From: DASQHW01 sp038209365
GTDB lineage: Bacteria > Actinomycetota > Acidimicrobiia > IMCC26256 > PALSA-610
Direction of reading: 5' to 3'
DNA length: 20,534 bases
Assembly: GCA_038209365.1 (NCBI GenBank)
Contig: JBBQXS010000065.1
Location: forward strand, 1 to 20,534
Below the pieces are notes generated by a model. That model worked only from the letters and a program-made list of their open reading frames with translations, searched no databases and was not told the DNA's origin. The position numbers and the translations under genes were made by a program. How positions within the stretch are numbered: position 1 is the first letter of the stretch; the number at the start of each line of letters is the position of its first letter. Positions 13,464-20,489 of the stretch are shown piece by piece.

Positions 13464-14630
13464 CTAATCCCACCACAAGTCGTGGTCGAGGACACCGCGC
13501 GCGATCAACCCGAGCTGCACCTGTGAGGTGCCTTCGACGATCGTGAGCTGGCGCGCGTCGCGGTAGTAGAGCTCGGTGAGGTGGTCCTTCATGTAGCCGG
13601 CGGCGCCGAGCATCTGGAGCGCCTCACCGGACACCTTCACCGCGACTTCGGTCGCGTAGTACTTCGCCATCGACAGGAACGCCACGTATTCCTTGGTGTA
13701 CTTGCCTTCGTCGGCCATCATCGCCGACCGGTACGTCAACAGGCGCGCCGCTTCGATCTCGGTGGCGAGCTCGGCGATCTTCCACTGCATGCCCTGCATG
13801 TCGGCGATCGTGCGCCCGAACGCGGCGCGCTGCTTCACGTAGTCGACCGCGTACATCAACGCACCCTCGGCGAGACCGATCCCGCGCGCGGCGACGATCG
13901 GTCGCATCGAGTTCAATCCCAGCATCGCGAGCCGGAACCCGCCCACCTCACCGACCACGTTCGCGGCGGGCACGCGCACGTCGTCGAGGATCAACTCCCC
14001 GGTGTCGACGCCACGCACACCCATCTTGTCGTCGGTACGACCGACCGAGACCCCCGGCCACGCCCGCTCTACGATGAAACACGAGATGTCGTCGTGCTTG
14101 CGCGAGTCGGCGGGACCGGTCTTCGCGAACACGCAGTACCAGTCGGCCTGCACGACGCCCGACATCCAGCACTTCGTGCCGGTGAGCACCCAGTCGTCGC
14201 CGTCACGCACGGCCTTCGTCCGCATACCGACGACGTCGCTGCCGGCCTGCGGCTCCGAGAGGCCGAACCCGGCGCGTTGCGTGCCGGTGGCCACCGCCCG
14301 CACGTACTGCTGCTTCTGCGCCTCGCTGCCGGCGATCAACACCGGGCCGGTCGGCAGCCGCGTGAGCAGCAACATCAGGGCCGCCGTGTTCGAGTACTTG
14401 GCGACCTCTTCGATCGCGAGCGTGAGCCCGAGGATCCCGGCCCCCCCGCCGCCGTAATCCTCCGGGATCACCAGGCCGAGCAGGCCTGCATCGCGGAACA
14501 CGTCGAAGAGATCCTGCGGGTACTCGGCCGTCGTGTCGATCTCGCGGGCCCGGGGCGCCACCTTCTCCTGCGCGAGCTTGCGGACCGTCGCCTGCAGCTC
14601 GCCGTATTCGGGCGGAAGGTCGAACGACAT
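13464..14630 (-). CDS. Acyl-CoA dehydrogenase
   Basis: The 388-aa protein is a full-length FAD acyl-CoA dehydrogenase. The flavin/substrate motif GLSEPQAGSD ends at 132. QMLGAAGYM (339-347) follows, and the catalytic base is E366 in the IVEGTSQ segment, the usual position for short- and medium-chain enzymes. It introduces the alpha-beta double bond and passes electrons to ETF, which could be the fused ETF in this window. ATG 14630 is preferred over an upstream ATG at 14678 because the family N-terminus begins there and TAGGCT lies 8 nt upstream. It is followed after 5 bp by trpD, an operon pairing without obvious metabolic logic. Confidence 0.94.
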   Translation of the reverse strand: MSFDLPPEYGELQATVRKLAQEKVAPRAREIDTTAEYPQDLFDVFRDAGLLGLVIPEDYGGGGAGILGLTLAIEEVAKYSNTAALMLLLTRLPTGPVLIAGSEAQKQQYVRAVATGTQRAGFGLSEPQAGSDVVGMRTKAVRDGDDWVLTGTKCWMSGVVQADWYCVFAKTGPADSRKHDDISCFIVERAWPGVSVGRTDDKMGVRGVDTGELILDDVRVPAANVVGEVGGFRLAMLGLNSMRPIVAARGIGLAEGALMYAVDYVKQRAAFGRTIADMQGMQWKIAELATEIEAARLLTYRSAMMADEGKYTKEYVAFLSMAKYYATEVAVKVSGEALQMLGAAGYMKDHLTELYYRDARQLTIVEGTSQVQLGLIARGVLDHDLWWD

Positions 14631-14638
14631 CGAGCGGC

Positions 14639-14644
14639 AGCCTA
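14639..14644 (-). promoter_or_regulatory. -10 box of the acyl-CoA dehydrogenase operon
   Basis: The minus-strand TAGGCT matches TANNNT and lies 8 nt before the ATG at 14630. No Shine-Dalgarno precedes the ATG. Leaderless transcription is inferred, and it supports the shorter start. Confidence 0.5.
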
Positions 14645-14690
14645 CTGAGGGCGCGATCGTGCGACCCTCCGTCAGCATCGCCCCTGGGTG

Positions 14691-14710
14691 GCCGACTCGG
14701 GAGGGTCGGC
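14691..14710 (-). terminator. Weak hairpin after the WhiB gene
   Basis: GCCGAC (14691-14696) and GTCGGC (14705-14710) pair around an 8-nt loop, 12 nt beyond the WhiB stop. A competing pairing joins 14663-14670 with 14700-14707. There is no T tract. Confidence 0.3.
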
Positions 14711-14722
14711 GGGACGGTACGG

Positions 14723-14959
14723 CTACGACGCGCGGCGGCGCTGGCGCACGAGGCGGCGACGCTCACGCGCCGTGTAGCCACCCCACACGCCGATCTTCTC
14801 GCGCCCGGCCAGCGCGTACTCGAGGCAAGCCTCGCGGACTGCGCACATCGCGCAGACCCGCTTCGCCTCCTCGGCGGGATCTTCGTCGTCGTCGGGATAG
14901 AACACCGAGGGCTCTGCGCCCTTGCAGCGTCCCCGCTCCCGCCATTTCATCGGACCCAT
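14723..14959 (-). CDS. WhiB-family iron-sulphur transcription factor
   Basis: The 78-aa protein has the four WhiB cysteines C12, C36, C39 and C45 (C-x23-C-x2-C-x5-C), which ligate a [4Fe-4S] cluster. GVWGG (57-61), the sigma-factor contact turn, and an Arg-rich C-terminus for DNA binding follow. WhiB proteins occur essentially only in actinobacteria and their phages. The MKWRERGRC start resembles WhiB1 (MDWR...). ATG 14959 is chosen because GGAAGG lies 7 nt upstream; ATG 14950 and ATG 15001 are alternatives. It is divergent from the cation antiporter across 160 bp that include a palindrome. Which WhiB subfamily it belongs to is undecided. Confidence 0.92.
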   Translation of the reverse strand: MGPMKWRERGRCKGAEPSVFYPDDDEDPAEEAKRVCAMCAVREACLEYALAGREKIGVWGGYTARERRRLVRQRRRAS

Positions 14960-15047
14960 CCCAACACCTTCCGACACGGCCGCTAGATCCGCCCGCGACA
15001 TCCCCACATCGGCCGGGCCCAGGGCCGAGTTGAGCCGTCCCGGAATA

Positions 15048-15070
15048 GATGTTCGACTCGCCGGAACATC
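15048..15070. promoter_or_regulatory. Inverted repeat between WhiB and antiporter genes
   Basis: GATGTTC (15048-15054) and GAACATC (15064-15070) are a perfect 7-bp inverted repeat with a 9-bp spacer in the shared upstream region. The 23-bp size suits a dimeric regulator. It is not a LexA box, because the spacing differs. No binding protein can be named. Confidence 0.4.
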
Positions 15071-15106
15071 GGGCCGCCTGCACCCGGCGCGGGCGTCCCC
15101 GCCCCG

Positions 15107-15112
15107 TACCAT
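15107..15112 (+). promoter_or_regulatory. -10 box of the cation antiporter gene
   Basis: TACCAT matches TANNNT and lies 7 nt before the ATG at 15120. The intervening bases are C-rich, with no Shine-Dalgarno. Leaderless transcription is inferred. Confidence 0.5.
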
Positions 15113-15119
15113 CCCCCGG

Positions 15120-16412
15120 ATGGCCACCGACGTCGTCGCCCCCTCGCGGTCCCGGGCGGGGCTCGCGATCGCCGCGGCCATCGCCGCCACCGTCCCGGCC
15201 CTGACGGTGCGTCTGGGCGGCCTTCATCCCGAACCCCTCATCGCAGCGGTGATTTTCGGGATCGCCGTGATCGGCGCCGCCTTCATGCTCGCCTGGGCCG
15301 CCGAGGTGGTGCAGCTCGACATCTCCGCCGGCCTCGCGCTGGCACTGCTCGCGCTGATCGCGGTACTGCCCGAGTACGCGGTCGATTTCGTGTTCACGTG
15401 GAAGGCGGGCAAGGAGCCCGCTCGGTACGCCCCCGACGCCCTCGCGAACATGACCGGCGGCAACCAGCTGCTGATCGGTGTCGGGTGGTCGATGGTCGTG
15501 TTGATCGCGGCGTATCGCATGCGCGTGCGGCGCCGCGCGACCGGCGAGCCCGTGCCGCCGAGAAGCGCCGGTGGGACCGACGTCGGACTCTCGCGCACGC
15601 ATTCGGTCGAGATCGCGTTCCTGGTGCTCGCCACGATCTACGGGCTCACGCTGCCGCTGCACCGCACGCTGACGCTGTGGGACGCGGCCCTGCTCGTCGC
15701 CATCTTCGGGTGGTACATCGCGCGGGTGGCGCGCGCGCCCGCCGAGACACCGCACCTCGTCGGTCCCGCACGTGCGATCGGCACCCTGCCGACGACCAAC
15801 CGGCGCGTCGTCGTCGTGCTGCTGTTCCTCGGCGCGGTGATCGCGATCCTGCTGTGCGCGGAGCCGTTCGCCGAGTCGCTCGTCGAGACGGGCGAGCACT
15901 TCAACATCGACGACTTCGTCCTGATCTCGCTCGTCGCACCGCTTGCTTCGGAAGCGCCCGAGCTGCTCGTTGCCGGCCTGTTCGCGTGGCGATTACAGAC
16001 CGACGCCGGCCTCGGTGCGCTCGTGTCGTCGAAGGTGAATCAGTGGACGCTGCTGGTCGGCACGCTCCCGATCGTCTTCGCGATCTCGTCGTCGTCGTTG
16101 CACGGGCTGCCGATCGACGCGGTCCAGCGCGAGGAGCTGTTCGTGACGGCCGCGCAGTCGGTGTACGCGGTCTCGGTGCTCGCCAACCTGCGCATCAGCG
16201 TGACCGAAGCGAGCACGATGCTCGGACTTTTCATGGTGCAGCTCGTCACCAAGCTGCCCTTGTTCGAGCCCATACACGCGACCGCCCGCATCAGTGTCGG
16301 CTGCGTGTACCTCGTGCTCGCGGCCGTGATCATCTTCCGGAACCGGGCCGCGATCCGGCCACTGATGCGTGACGGGCTGAAGACGCCGTACAGCGCGCTC
16401 GCGTCTGATTGA
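15120..16412 (+). CDS. CaCA-family sodium/calcium-type cation antiporter
   Basis: The 430-aa protein has about 11 hydrophobic segments and two inverted alpha repeats. Alpha-1 (about 72-122) carries LPEY at 83-86 and MTGGNQLLIG. Alpha-2 (about 268-318) carries LASEAPEL (275-282) and SSKVNQWTLLVG. The paired Pro-Glu motifs form the ion site in this superfamily, which exchanges Ca2+ (or Na+, K+) for H+ or Na+ across the cytoplasmic membrane. The Asn in the second half of each repeat is kept. A basic cytoplasmic loop lies around 132-160. ATG 15120 is supported by TACCAT 7 nt upstream; the longer frame upstream is not protein-like. rnpB begins about 3 bp after its stop. Confidence 0.87.
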   Translation: MATDVVAPSRSRAGLAIAAAIAATVPALTVRLGGLHPEPLIAAVIFGIAVIGAAFMLAWAAEVVQLDISAGLALALLALIAVLPEYAVDFVFTWKAGKEPARYAPDALANMTGGNQLLIGVGWSMVVLIAAYRMRVRRRATGEPVPPRSAGGTDVGLSRTHSVEIAFLVLATIYGLTLPLHRTLTLWDAALLVAIFGWYIARVARAPAETPHLVGPARAIGTLPTTNRRVVVVLLFLGAVIAILLCAEPFAESLVETGEHFNIDDFVLISLVAPLASEAPELLVAGLFAWRLQTDAGLGALVSSKVNQWTLLVGTLPIVFAISSSSLHGLPIDAVQREELFVTAAQSVYAVSVLANLRISVTEASTMLGLFMVQLVTKLPLFEPIHATARISVGCVYLVLAAVIIFRNRAAIRPLMRDGLKTPYSALASD

Positions 16413-16415
16413 CTT

Positions 16416-16827
<412 letters not shown>

Positions 16828-16983
16828 GTCGTCAACAGGCCAGAAAACTGCTCGGCCAGCAGCCGGCAACCGACCGAGGGTCACCAGGGCTACCCCGCGA
16901 ACAGATGTGTTCGCCGACATGTGTCCCGGAACGCACGTTGGGGACGCGAGTGCCGACGCGTCGACACAGCGCGAGGCCTGGGC

Positions 16984-17003
16984 GCCGATCGGCAGTTATG
17001 TAC
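16984..17003 (+). repeat. Cassette-border repeat copy 1
   Basis: The core GATCGGCAGTTATGTAC sits at 16987-17003 and is preceded by GCC, so GCCGATCGGC is palindromic here. It lies 13 bp from the stop of the leftward VOC gene. A possible inverted partner AACTGC-TCGGC lies near 16846, after rnpB. The rest of 16828-16983 shows nothing recognisable. Confidence 0.7.
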
Positions 17004-17015
17004 CGGAGGCCGTCG

Positions 17016-17420
17016 TCAGAGTTTGAGGTCGTCGAGATAGTCGGCGTGGCCGCTCTCGTCGAAGCTGAACGGTGCGACGGGGACGAGGCAGAACTCGTTT
17101 CCCTCGGGATCGCTCATCACTAGAAACCCACCGGCCTCATACCCCTCGATTCTGCGACCTCCGAGAGCCTCTACCGCGGTCTTCGCGATGACGAGGTCCG
17201 GCACAGCGAGGTCGAGATGCAGGCGATTCTTTCCCGCCTTCGGTTCTGTCACCTTCTGAAAGCCGACGCTTGGCGCGCCCGGTTGCCGTTTCAGCCACAC
17301 GTAGGGACCTTTGCGCCCCTCGATTGGTCGCCCCAGCACGGCTGCCCAGAACATCGCCAAGCGATCCGGGTCCGAGCAGTCGATGATGATGTCCGTTATC
17401 TCGAAGCTGGATTCAACCAT
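17016..17420 (-). CDS. VOC/glyoxalase-like protein
   Basis: The 134-aa protein is a single vicinal-oxygen-chelate module: ITDIIIDCSDPDRLAMFWAAVLG at the start, NRLHLDLAV with H68 in the middle, and SDPEGNEFCLVPV with E109 at the end. Members of this glyoxalase_6-like group often act in detoxification or as binding proteins, and the substrate cannot be read. ATG 17420 follows AAGGA at 7 nt. A longer reading from 17558 lacks family sequence. It is divergent from the cupin gene; both lie between repeat copies 1 and 2. Its stop lies 13 bp from copy 1. Confidence 0.85.
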   Translation of the reverse strand: MVESSFEITDIIIDCSDPDRLAMFWAAVLGRPIEGRKGPYVWLKRQPGAPSVGFQKVTEPKAGKNRLHLDLAVPDLVIAKTAVEALGGRRIEGYEAGGFLVMSDPEGNEFCLVPVAPFSFDESGHADYLDDLKL

Positions 17421-17586
17421 CGCTACATCCTTGCCGGACTCCCGAAGACAACGCACACACATTGCCCGATCAGGCGTCTTCTCGGCGAGCGCATAGCGGC
17501 AGATCTGGCGCGACGGCGTCGTACGCGGTTTGGTCAAATGGGCGCAAGGTGGTGGCACTGGTTACGAGCCAGCAATACTCACGTTC

Positions 17587-18012
17587 ATGCGTCGTCTCGT
17601 AACCGGTATCGATGATCATGGTCGATCGTGCGTTGTCAGCGATATTGAAGTCGCGTTCGGGCTTAGCCAACCCGGCGGAGTGGTCTCGGCGGAGCAGTTG
17701 TTCTCGACGGAGGAGTTGCCGCCACCCCTGGGCCCCGCAGGAAGGGGCGACCAACTCGATCTCGGCGTTCGACGAGGGCTGAGCTGGATGATGATTCGAT
17801 GGGAACCGGGCGGCGAGTGGCCGATGCATTTCACTGACACGATCGATCTCGACGTAGTGCTGGACGGTGAAATCGAACTCTTGCTCGACGATGGTGCTCA
17901 TCGCCTCGGACCGGGCGACAGCGTGGTCGTGCACGGCGTCGACCACGCGTGGCGCGTCGGCCCGGAGGGCTGCACGGTGTGCGTCACTGCGATCGGTTCG
18001 CCGCGCGTCTGA
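17587..18012 (+). CDS. Cupin-domain protein
   Basis: The 141-aa protein has one cupin barrel in the C-terminal two-thirds. The W-E-P-G-G-E-W turn (72-78) and H81 lead into TIDLDVVLDGEIELLLDDG, then HRLGPGDSVVVHGVDHAWR with H120. Only part of the classical metal triad is visible (H81, D85 or D87, H120), so metal binding is uncertain. ATG 17587 has AATACT 7 nt upstream, a weak -10. The last codons take part in an inverted repeat with repeat copy 2. Function unknown; it may act with the divergent VOC protein on one substrate, which is a guess from proximity. Confidence 0.8.
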   Translation: MRRLVTGIDDHGRSCVVSDIEVAFGLSQPGGVVSAEQLFSTEELPPPLGPAGRGDQLDLGVRRGLSWMMIRWEPGGEWPMHFTDTIDLDVVLDGEIELLLDDGAHRLGPGDSVVVHGVDHAWRVGPEGCTVCVTAIGSPRV

Positions 18013-18052
18013 ACCGAACACGACTCATCACGCGCGCACCCCCGCCAGCGCG

Positions 18053-18069
18053 GATCGGCAGTTATGGCT
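18053..18069 (+). repeat. Cassette-border repeat copy 2, with inverted partner
   Basis: GATCGGCAGTTATGGCT matches the other copies through GTTATG and then diverges. An inverted partner ACTGCGATC lies at 17986-17994, inside the cupin 3' end; it complements GATCGGCAGT (18053-18062) with one unpaired G. An inner pair, CGCGCGT (18002-18008) and ACGCGCG (18030-18036), completes a folded 77-bp structure. The TAA stop of the leftward gene lies within GTTATG. Confidence 0.7.
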
Positions 18070-18787
18070 CGTCGCCGTTCGGCTCGTCGTCTTCTGTCGA
18101 GCCATCGCCGAGCTGGTGCTTGTGCTCTTCCCACAGCTCGAACCACCCGAACAGTTCGCGTGTCGTCTCGCGCATCGCTGCGAGGATCTCGGCGAGGAAC
18201 GAGACGGGAATCTCCTCGATCGGCAAGGGGATCCGCATGACGATGTTGAACTTGTCGGGATCGACGGTGCCGGAGTCGCCAGGCTGTGTGGCGTTGAAGA
18301 TGTGCCGCTCCGAGAAATGGACCCACTCGTTCGACTTCTCGTAGACGGGCGGCAACCAGTCGTAGATCTTGCCTGCGCGCTCGACGAGCTCGCGATCAGT
18401 GGCGTTCTGCTTCGGATTGTCGTACGCCTTCATGTTCCGAAGTTGCTCGCCGCCCATGAGCCCCATGATCAGCGCGTCGCGATCCGGTGCCTGCGCGACG
18501 TAGGCGGTGCGGACGAGCGAGTCGATTTGCATCCGCACGATCGGCGCGGCGACGGTGACGTTCCAGGAGTCGAACGCTTGGATGAAGCCCTCGACCAGAT
18601 GGAAGGAGCGCAGCGCAGCGCCGAGCATCCAGAGGTCGGTGAGCCAGAGCGCACCTCCTGTACCCATGAAGCGCATGGAAAGTGTTGAGTGGTGGTCGAG
18701 GAGCTGCCCGAGCTTGACTCGGTTGGGGGCAAGTTCGTTCGGATACCGCTCGAAGGGCGCGAGCGATCGAGGGACGAAGTTGCTCAT
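18062..18787 (-). CDS. Unrecognised 241-aa protein
   Basis: I do not recognise a family with confidence. The protein looks soluble and mostly helical, with a Trp/Leu-rich segment at about 48-75 (LWLTDLWMLGAALRSFHLVEG), VRMQIDSLVRTAYVAQ at about 84-99, a SNEWVHFSE motif in the middle, and a very acidic C-terminus (STEDDEPNGDEP). The R-x3-D pattern with a later N-E-W-V-H-F-S is loosely like DUF5677 or AbiV-type helical proteins of defence and cassette regions, a weak resemblance only. ATG 18787 is chosen where protein-like sequence begins; GAGACT, one base off TANNNT, is 6 nt upstream. It fills the module between repeat copies 2 and 3, and its stop is inside copy 2. Confidence 0.7.
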   Translation of the reverse strand: MSNFVPRSLAPFERYPNELAPNRVKLGQLLDHHSTLSMRFMGTGGALWLTDLWMLGAALRSFHLVEGFIQAFDSWNVTVAAPIVRMQIDSLVRTAYVAQAPDRDALIMGLMGGEQLRNMKAYDNPKQNATDRELVERAGKIYDWLPPVYEKSNEWVHFSERHIFNATQPGDSGTVDPDKFNIVMRIPLPIEEIPVSFLAEILAAMRETTRELFGWFELWEEHKHQLGDGSTEDDEPNGDEP

Positions 18788-18869
18788 CTCGCGAGTCTCA
18801 CATGCGGGTGCGCCATCGTCCTCTGACGTGTCAATCCGTGCGGGGTTTTGCCCCTCCTCGGCGCGATCA

Positions 18870-18886
18870 GATCGGCAGTTATGTAC
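18870..18886 (+). repeat. Cassette-border repeat copy 3
   Basis: An exact GATCGGCAGTTATGTAC. It lies 29 nt before the GTG of the small membrane protein gene. A GGGG-loop-CCCC hairpin lies at about 18842-18854. A loose left-end candidate, TCACATGCG (18798-18806), resembles the left arms of copies 2 and 4, but its pairing with copy 3 is poor. Confidence 0.7.
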
Positions 18887-18914
18887 GGCGGGTGGCGAGC
18901 CGATAACCCGACCG

Positions 18915-19079
18915 GTGCTGTTGCTCGACCTGCTGTTCCGACTCGTTGGAGGAATCGTCGGCTGGCTATGGCTTGACGGCGAGACCCAGCGCGCCGACCT
19001 CACGGCGGCCGACTTCCTCGTCAGAGGCTCCGTCGCGGTCGGCGTCTTCGCAGTGCTGCTCTGGCTGATCTTTCGGTAA
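18915..19079 (+). CDS. Small two-helix membrane protein
   Basis: The 54-aa protein starts at GTG 18915 and has two hydrophobic stretches, about residues 2-20 (LLLDLLFRLVGGIVGWLWL) and 35-53 (GSVAVGVFAVLLWLIF). They are joined by a polar loop, DGETQRADLTAADFLVR. The frame is open further upstream, but that part is antisense to the neighbouring gene and crosses repeat copy 3. TAACCC (18904-18909), near TANNNT, is 5 nt before the GTG. It is the only gene between copies 3 and 4, a 249-bp unit. Function unknown; it could be an orphan holin-like, toxin-like or structural membrane peptide, none of which is shown. Confidence 0.55.
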   Translation: MLLLDLLFRLVGGIVGWLWLDGETQRADLTAADFLVRGSVAVGVFAVLLWLIFR

Positions 19080-19118
19080 CAATGCGATTCCCTCCGTAAC
19101 GGTCGTCCGCTCAACGCC

Positions 19119-19135
19119 GATCGGCAGATATGTAC
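19119..19135 (+). repeat. Cassette-border repeat copy 4, with inverted partner
   Basis: GATCGGCAGATATGTAC differs from copies 1 and 3 by one base (GTT to GAT) and is preceded by GCC. A left partner TGCGAT (19083-19088) complements ATCGGCA (19120-19126) with one unpaired G, the same base as in copy 2. TAAC (19077-19080) stands where a left core would be. It ends 8 bp before the stop of the leftward cyclase gene. Confidence 0.65.
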
Positions 19136-19142
19136 GCGCGGG

Positions 19143-20489
19143 TCAAGCTCGGACGGCCCAGAGTTGCCACGTTCCTTCGATGCCCTTGAGTTCGTGGTGA
19201 CCGCGGTCGTCAAACTCAAAACCTGCTCCGGCGACGAGCATGGGTACCGCGGCCGAGACCCATAGTTGTCCTGGGGCGGCGGCATCGAGCACGCGGGCAG
19301 CGAGATGGACGGCAATGCCCGCGATGTCGCTACCCCTGACCTCGATCTCGCCCGTGTGCAGTCCCGCGCGGATCTCGACACCGAGAGGTCGGAGCGCGTC
19401 ACGCAATGCGGTCGCGCAACGGATCGCTCGACCGGGGCCGTCGAAGGTGGCGAGGATGCCGTCGCCGGTGGTCCTGACGAGGCGGCCCGAGTGTTGTTCG
19501 ACGACGGTGCGGGCGATCACGTCATGGCTGTCCAAGAGATTGCGCCACGCCTGATCGCCCAGCGCTGAGAGCTGCTTGGTTGATCCGACGAAGTCGGTAA
19601 ACAGGATCGCGGCGAGCGCCCGGTCCGACTCGCTCGGACCGTGCAGTCCGGCGAGGAACTCCTCCACCTGCTGCACTCCGGGTTCAGCAGGTTCGTTGAA
19701 CAGCTGCAAGTCTCGACCGGGTATCACGACCAGGCGTGCGCCGGGAATGTGTTCAGCGAGGTACCGGCCCTCGTCGATGGCCTGCGCGGCACAGTCCTGG
19801 CGGTGCAGCACCAGCGTCGGGACTCGCACCGACGCCAGCGCGTCCCGCACATCGAGTTGTGTCTCCTCGGCGAAGTGGTCACTCGCCTCCCTCGGGCTAT
19901 ACGCCAGACGGAGCGTGCGAGTCGCCCAGTCGACGAACGCCGGGTCACGAGCCGCGTCGGGATAGGCGAACTCGACCATTGCGCGGGTGCCCCAGGTCTT
20001 CGCGATGTACTCGCGGGTCGCACTCTGGTCGCGCTGCCATTCGGACGACGCGCGGTACTCCCCGGGAATCATTGACGCGGTCGTGTTGACGAGGATCAAC
20101 CCTCGGATGCGGTGGGGATGACTCGCTGCGAACAAGATCGAGATCGGGCCGCCGTCAGACGTACCGAGCAACACCGCCCGCTCCGACCCGACCGCATCCA
20201 GTACCGCCCGCGCATCATCGGCCGTTCGTTCCCAAACCGGCAGCGGTTCGCCCGACGCCGGGTCTGACGCGCCCATCCCGCGTGGATCGAACATGATGAT
20301 CCGAGCATGCGTACCGAGCCGGCGCAAGAACTCCGCGTACGCCGGCCAATACCACCGAAGGTCCATCGCGTCACCCGACGTTGCCGTGAACAGCAGGTCG
20401 ATGTCGCCCGTACCAACGACCTGATACGCGACGCGATCCTCACCCGACCACGCGTACTGCGTCTCAGGAACCTCGTCCCCGACCACCAA
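19143..20489 (-). CDS. Alpha/beta-hydrolase fused to class III adenylate cyclase (Rv1900c-like)
   Basis: The 448-aa protein has an alpha/beta-hydrolase domain (about 10-282) and a class III cyclase catalytic domain (about 290-448), the arrangement of mycobacterial Rv1900c/LipJ. In the hydrolase, S111 sits in GTSDGG and D232 follows the VLH strand. The place of the catalytic histidine (usually GxDH) reads GRDLQLF, with L261. In the cyclase, metal-binding D299 (FTDFVGS) and D343 (TGDG) are kept. Substrate positions read R339 and D388, and the transition-state Asn is H395, with R399 kept. So the cyclase may make cAMP and the hydrolase may be a sensor. The start is TTG 20489 or GTG 20486. No repeat follows it before the window end. 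Confidence 0.88.
   Translation of the reverse strand: MVVGDEVPETQYAWSGEDRVAYQVVGTGDIDLLFTATSGDAMDLRWYWPAYAEFLRRLGTHARIIMFDPRGMGASDPASGEPLPVWERTADDARAVLDAVGSERAVLLGTSDGGPISILFAASHPHRIRGLILVNTTASMIPGEYRASSEWQRDQSATREYIAKTWGTRAMVEFAYPDAARDPAFVDWATRTLRLAYSPREASDHFAEETQLDVRDALASVRVPTLVLHRQDCAAQAIDEGRYLAEHIPGARLVVIPGRDLQLFNEPAEPGVQQVEEFLAGLHGPSESDRALAAILFTDFVGSTKQLSALGDQAWRNLLDSHDVIARTVVEQHSGRLVRTTGDGILATFDGPGRAIRCATALRDALRPLGVEIRAGLHTGEIEVRGSDIAGIAVHLAARVLDAAAPGQLWVSAAVPMLVAGAGFEFDDRGHHELKGIEGTWQLWAVRA

Noticed and set aside
14960..15001. Longer WhiB reading starting at ATG 15001
   Set aside because: The start lacks a well-spaced Shine-Dalgarno or -10 box, whereas GGAAGG is well placed for ATG 14959; kept only as an alternative.
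14763..15899. 378-codon minus-strand frame through the WhiB gene and into the antiporter gene
   Set aside because: Off-frame relative to WhiB and antisense to the antiporter; Arg/Gly/His-rich low-complexity translation.
16984..19135. CRISPR array reading of the four repeats
   Set aside because: Spacings of 249-1067 bp hold genes, not uniform short spacers, and no cas gene is present.
16984..19135. Insertion sequence or transposon ends
   Set aside because: All four repeats are direct, no transposase frame lies between them, and no target-site duplications were seen.
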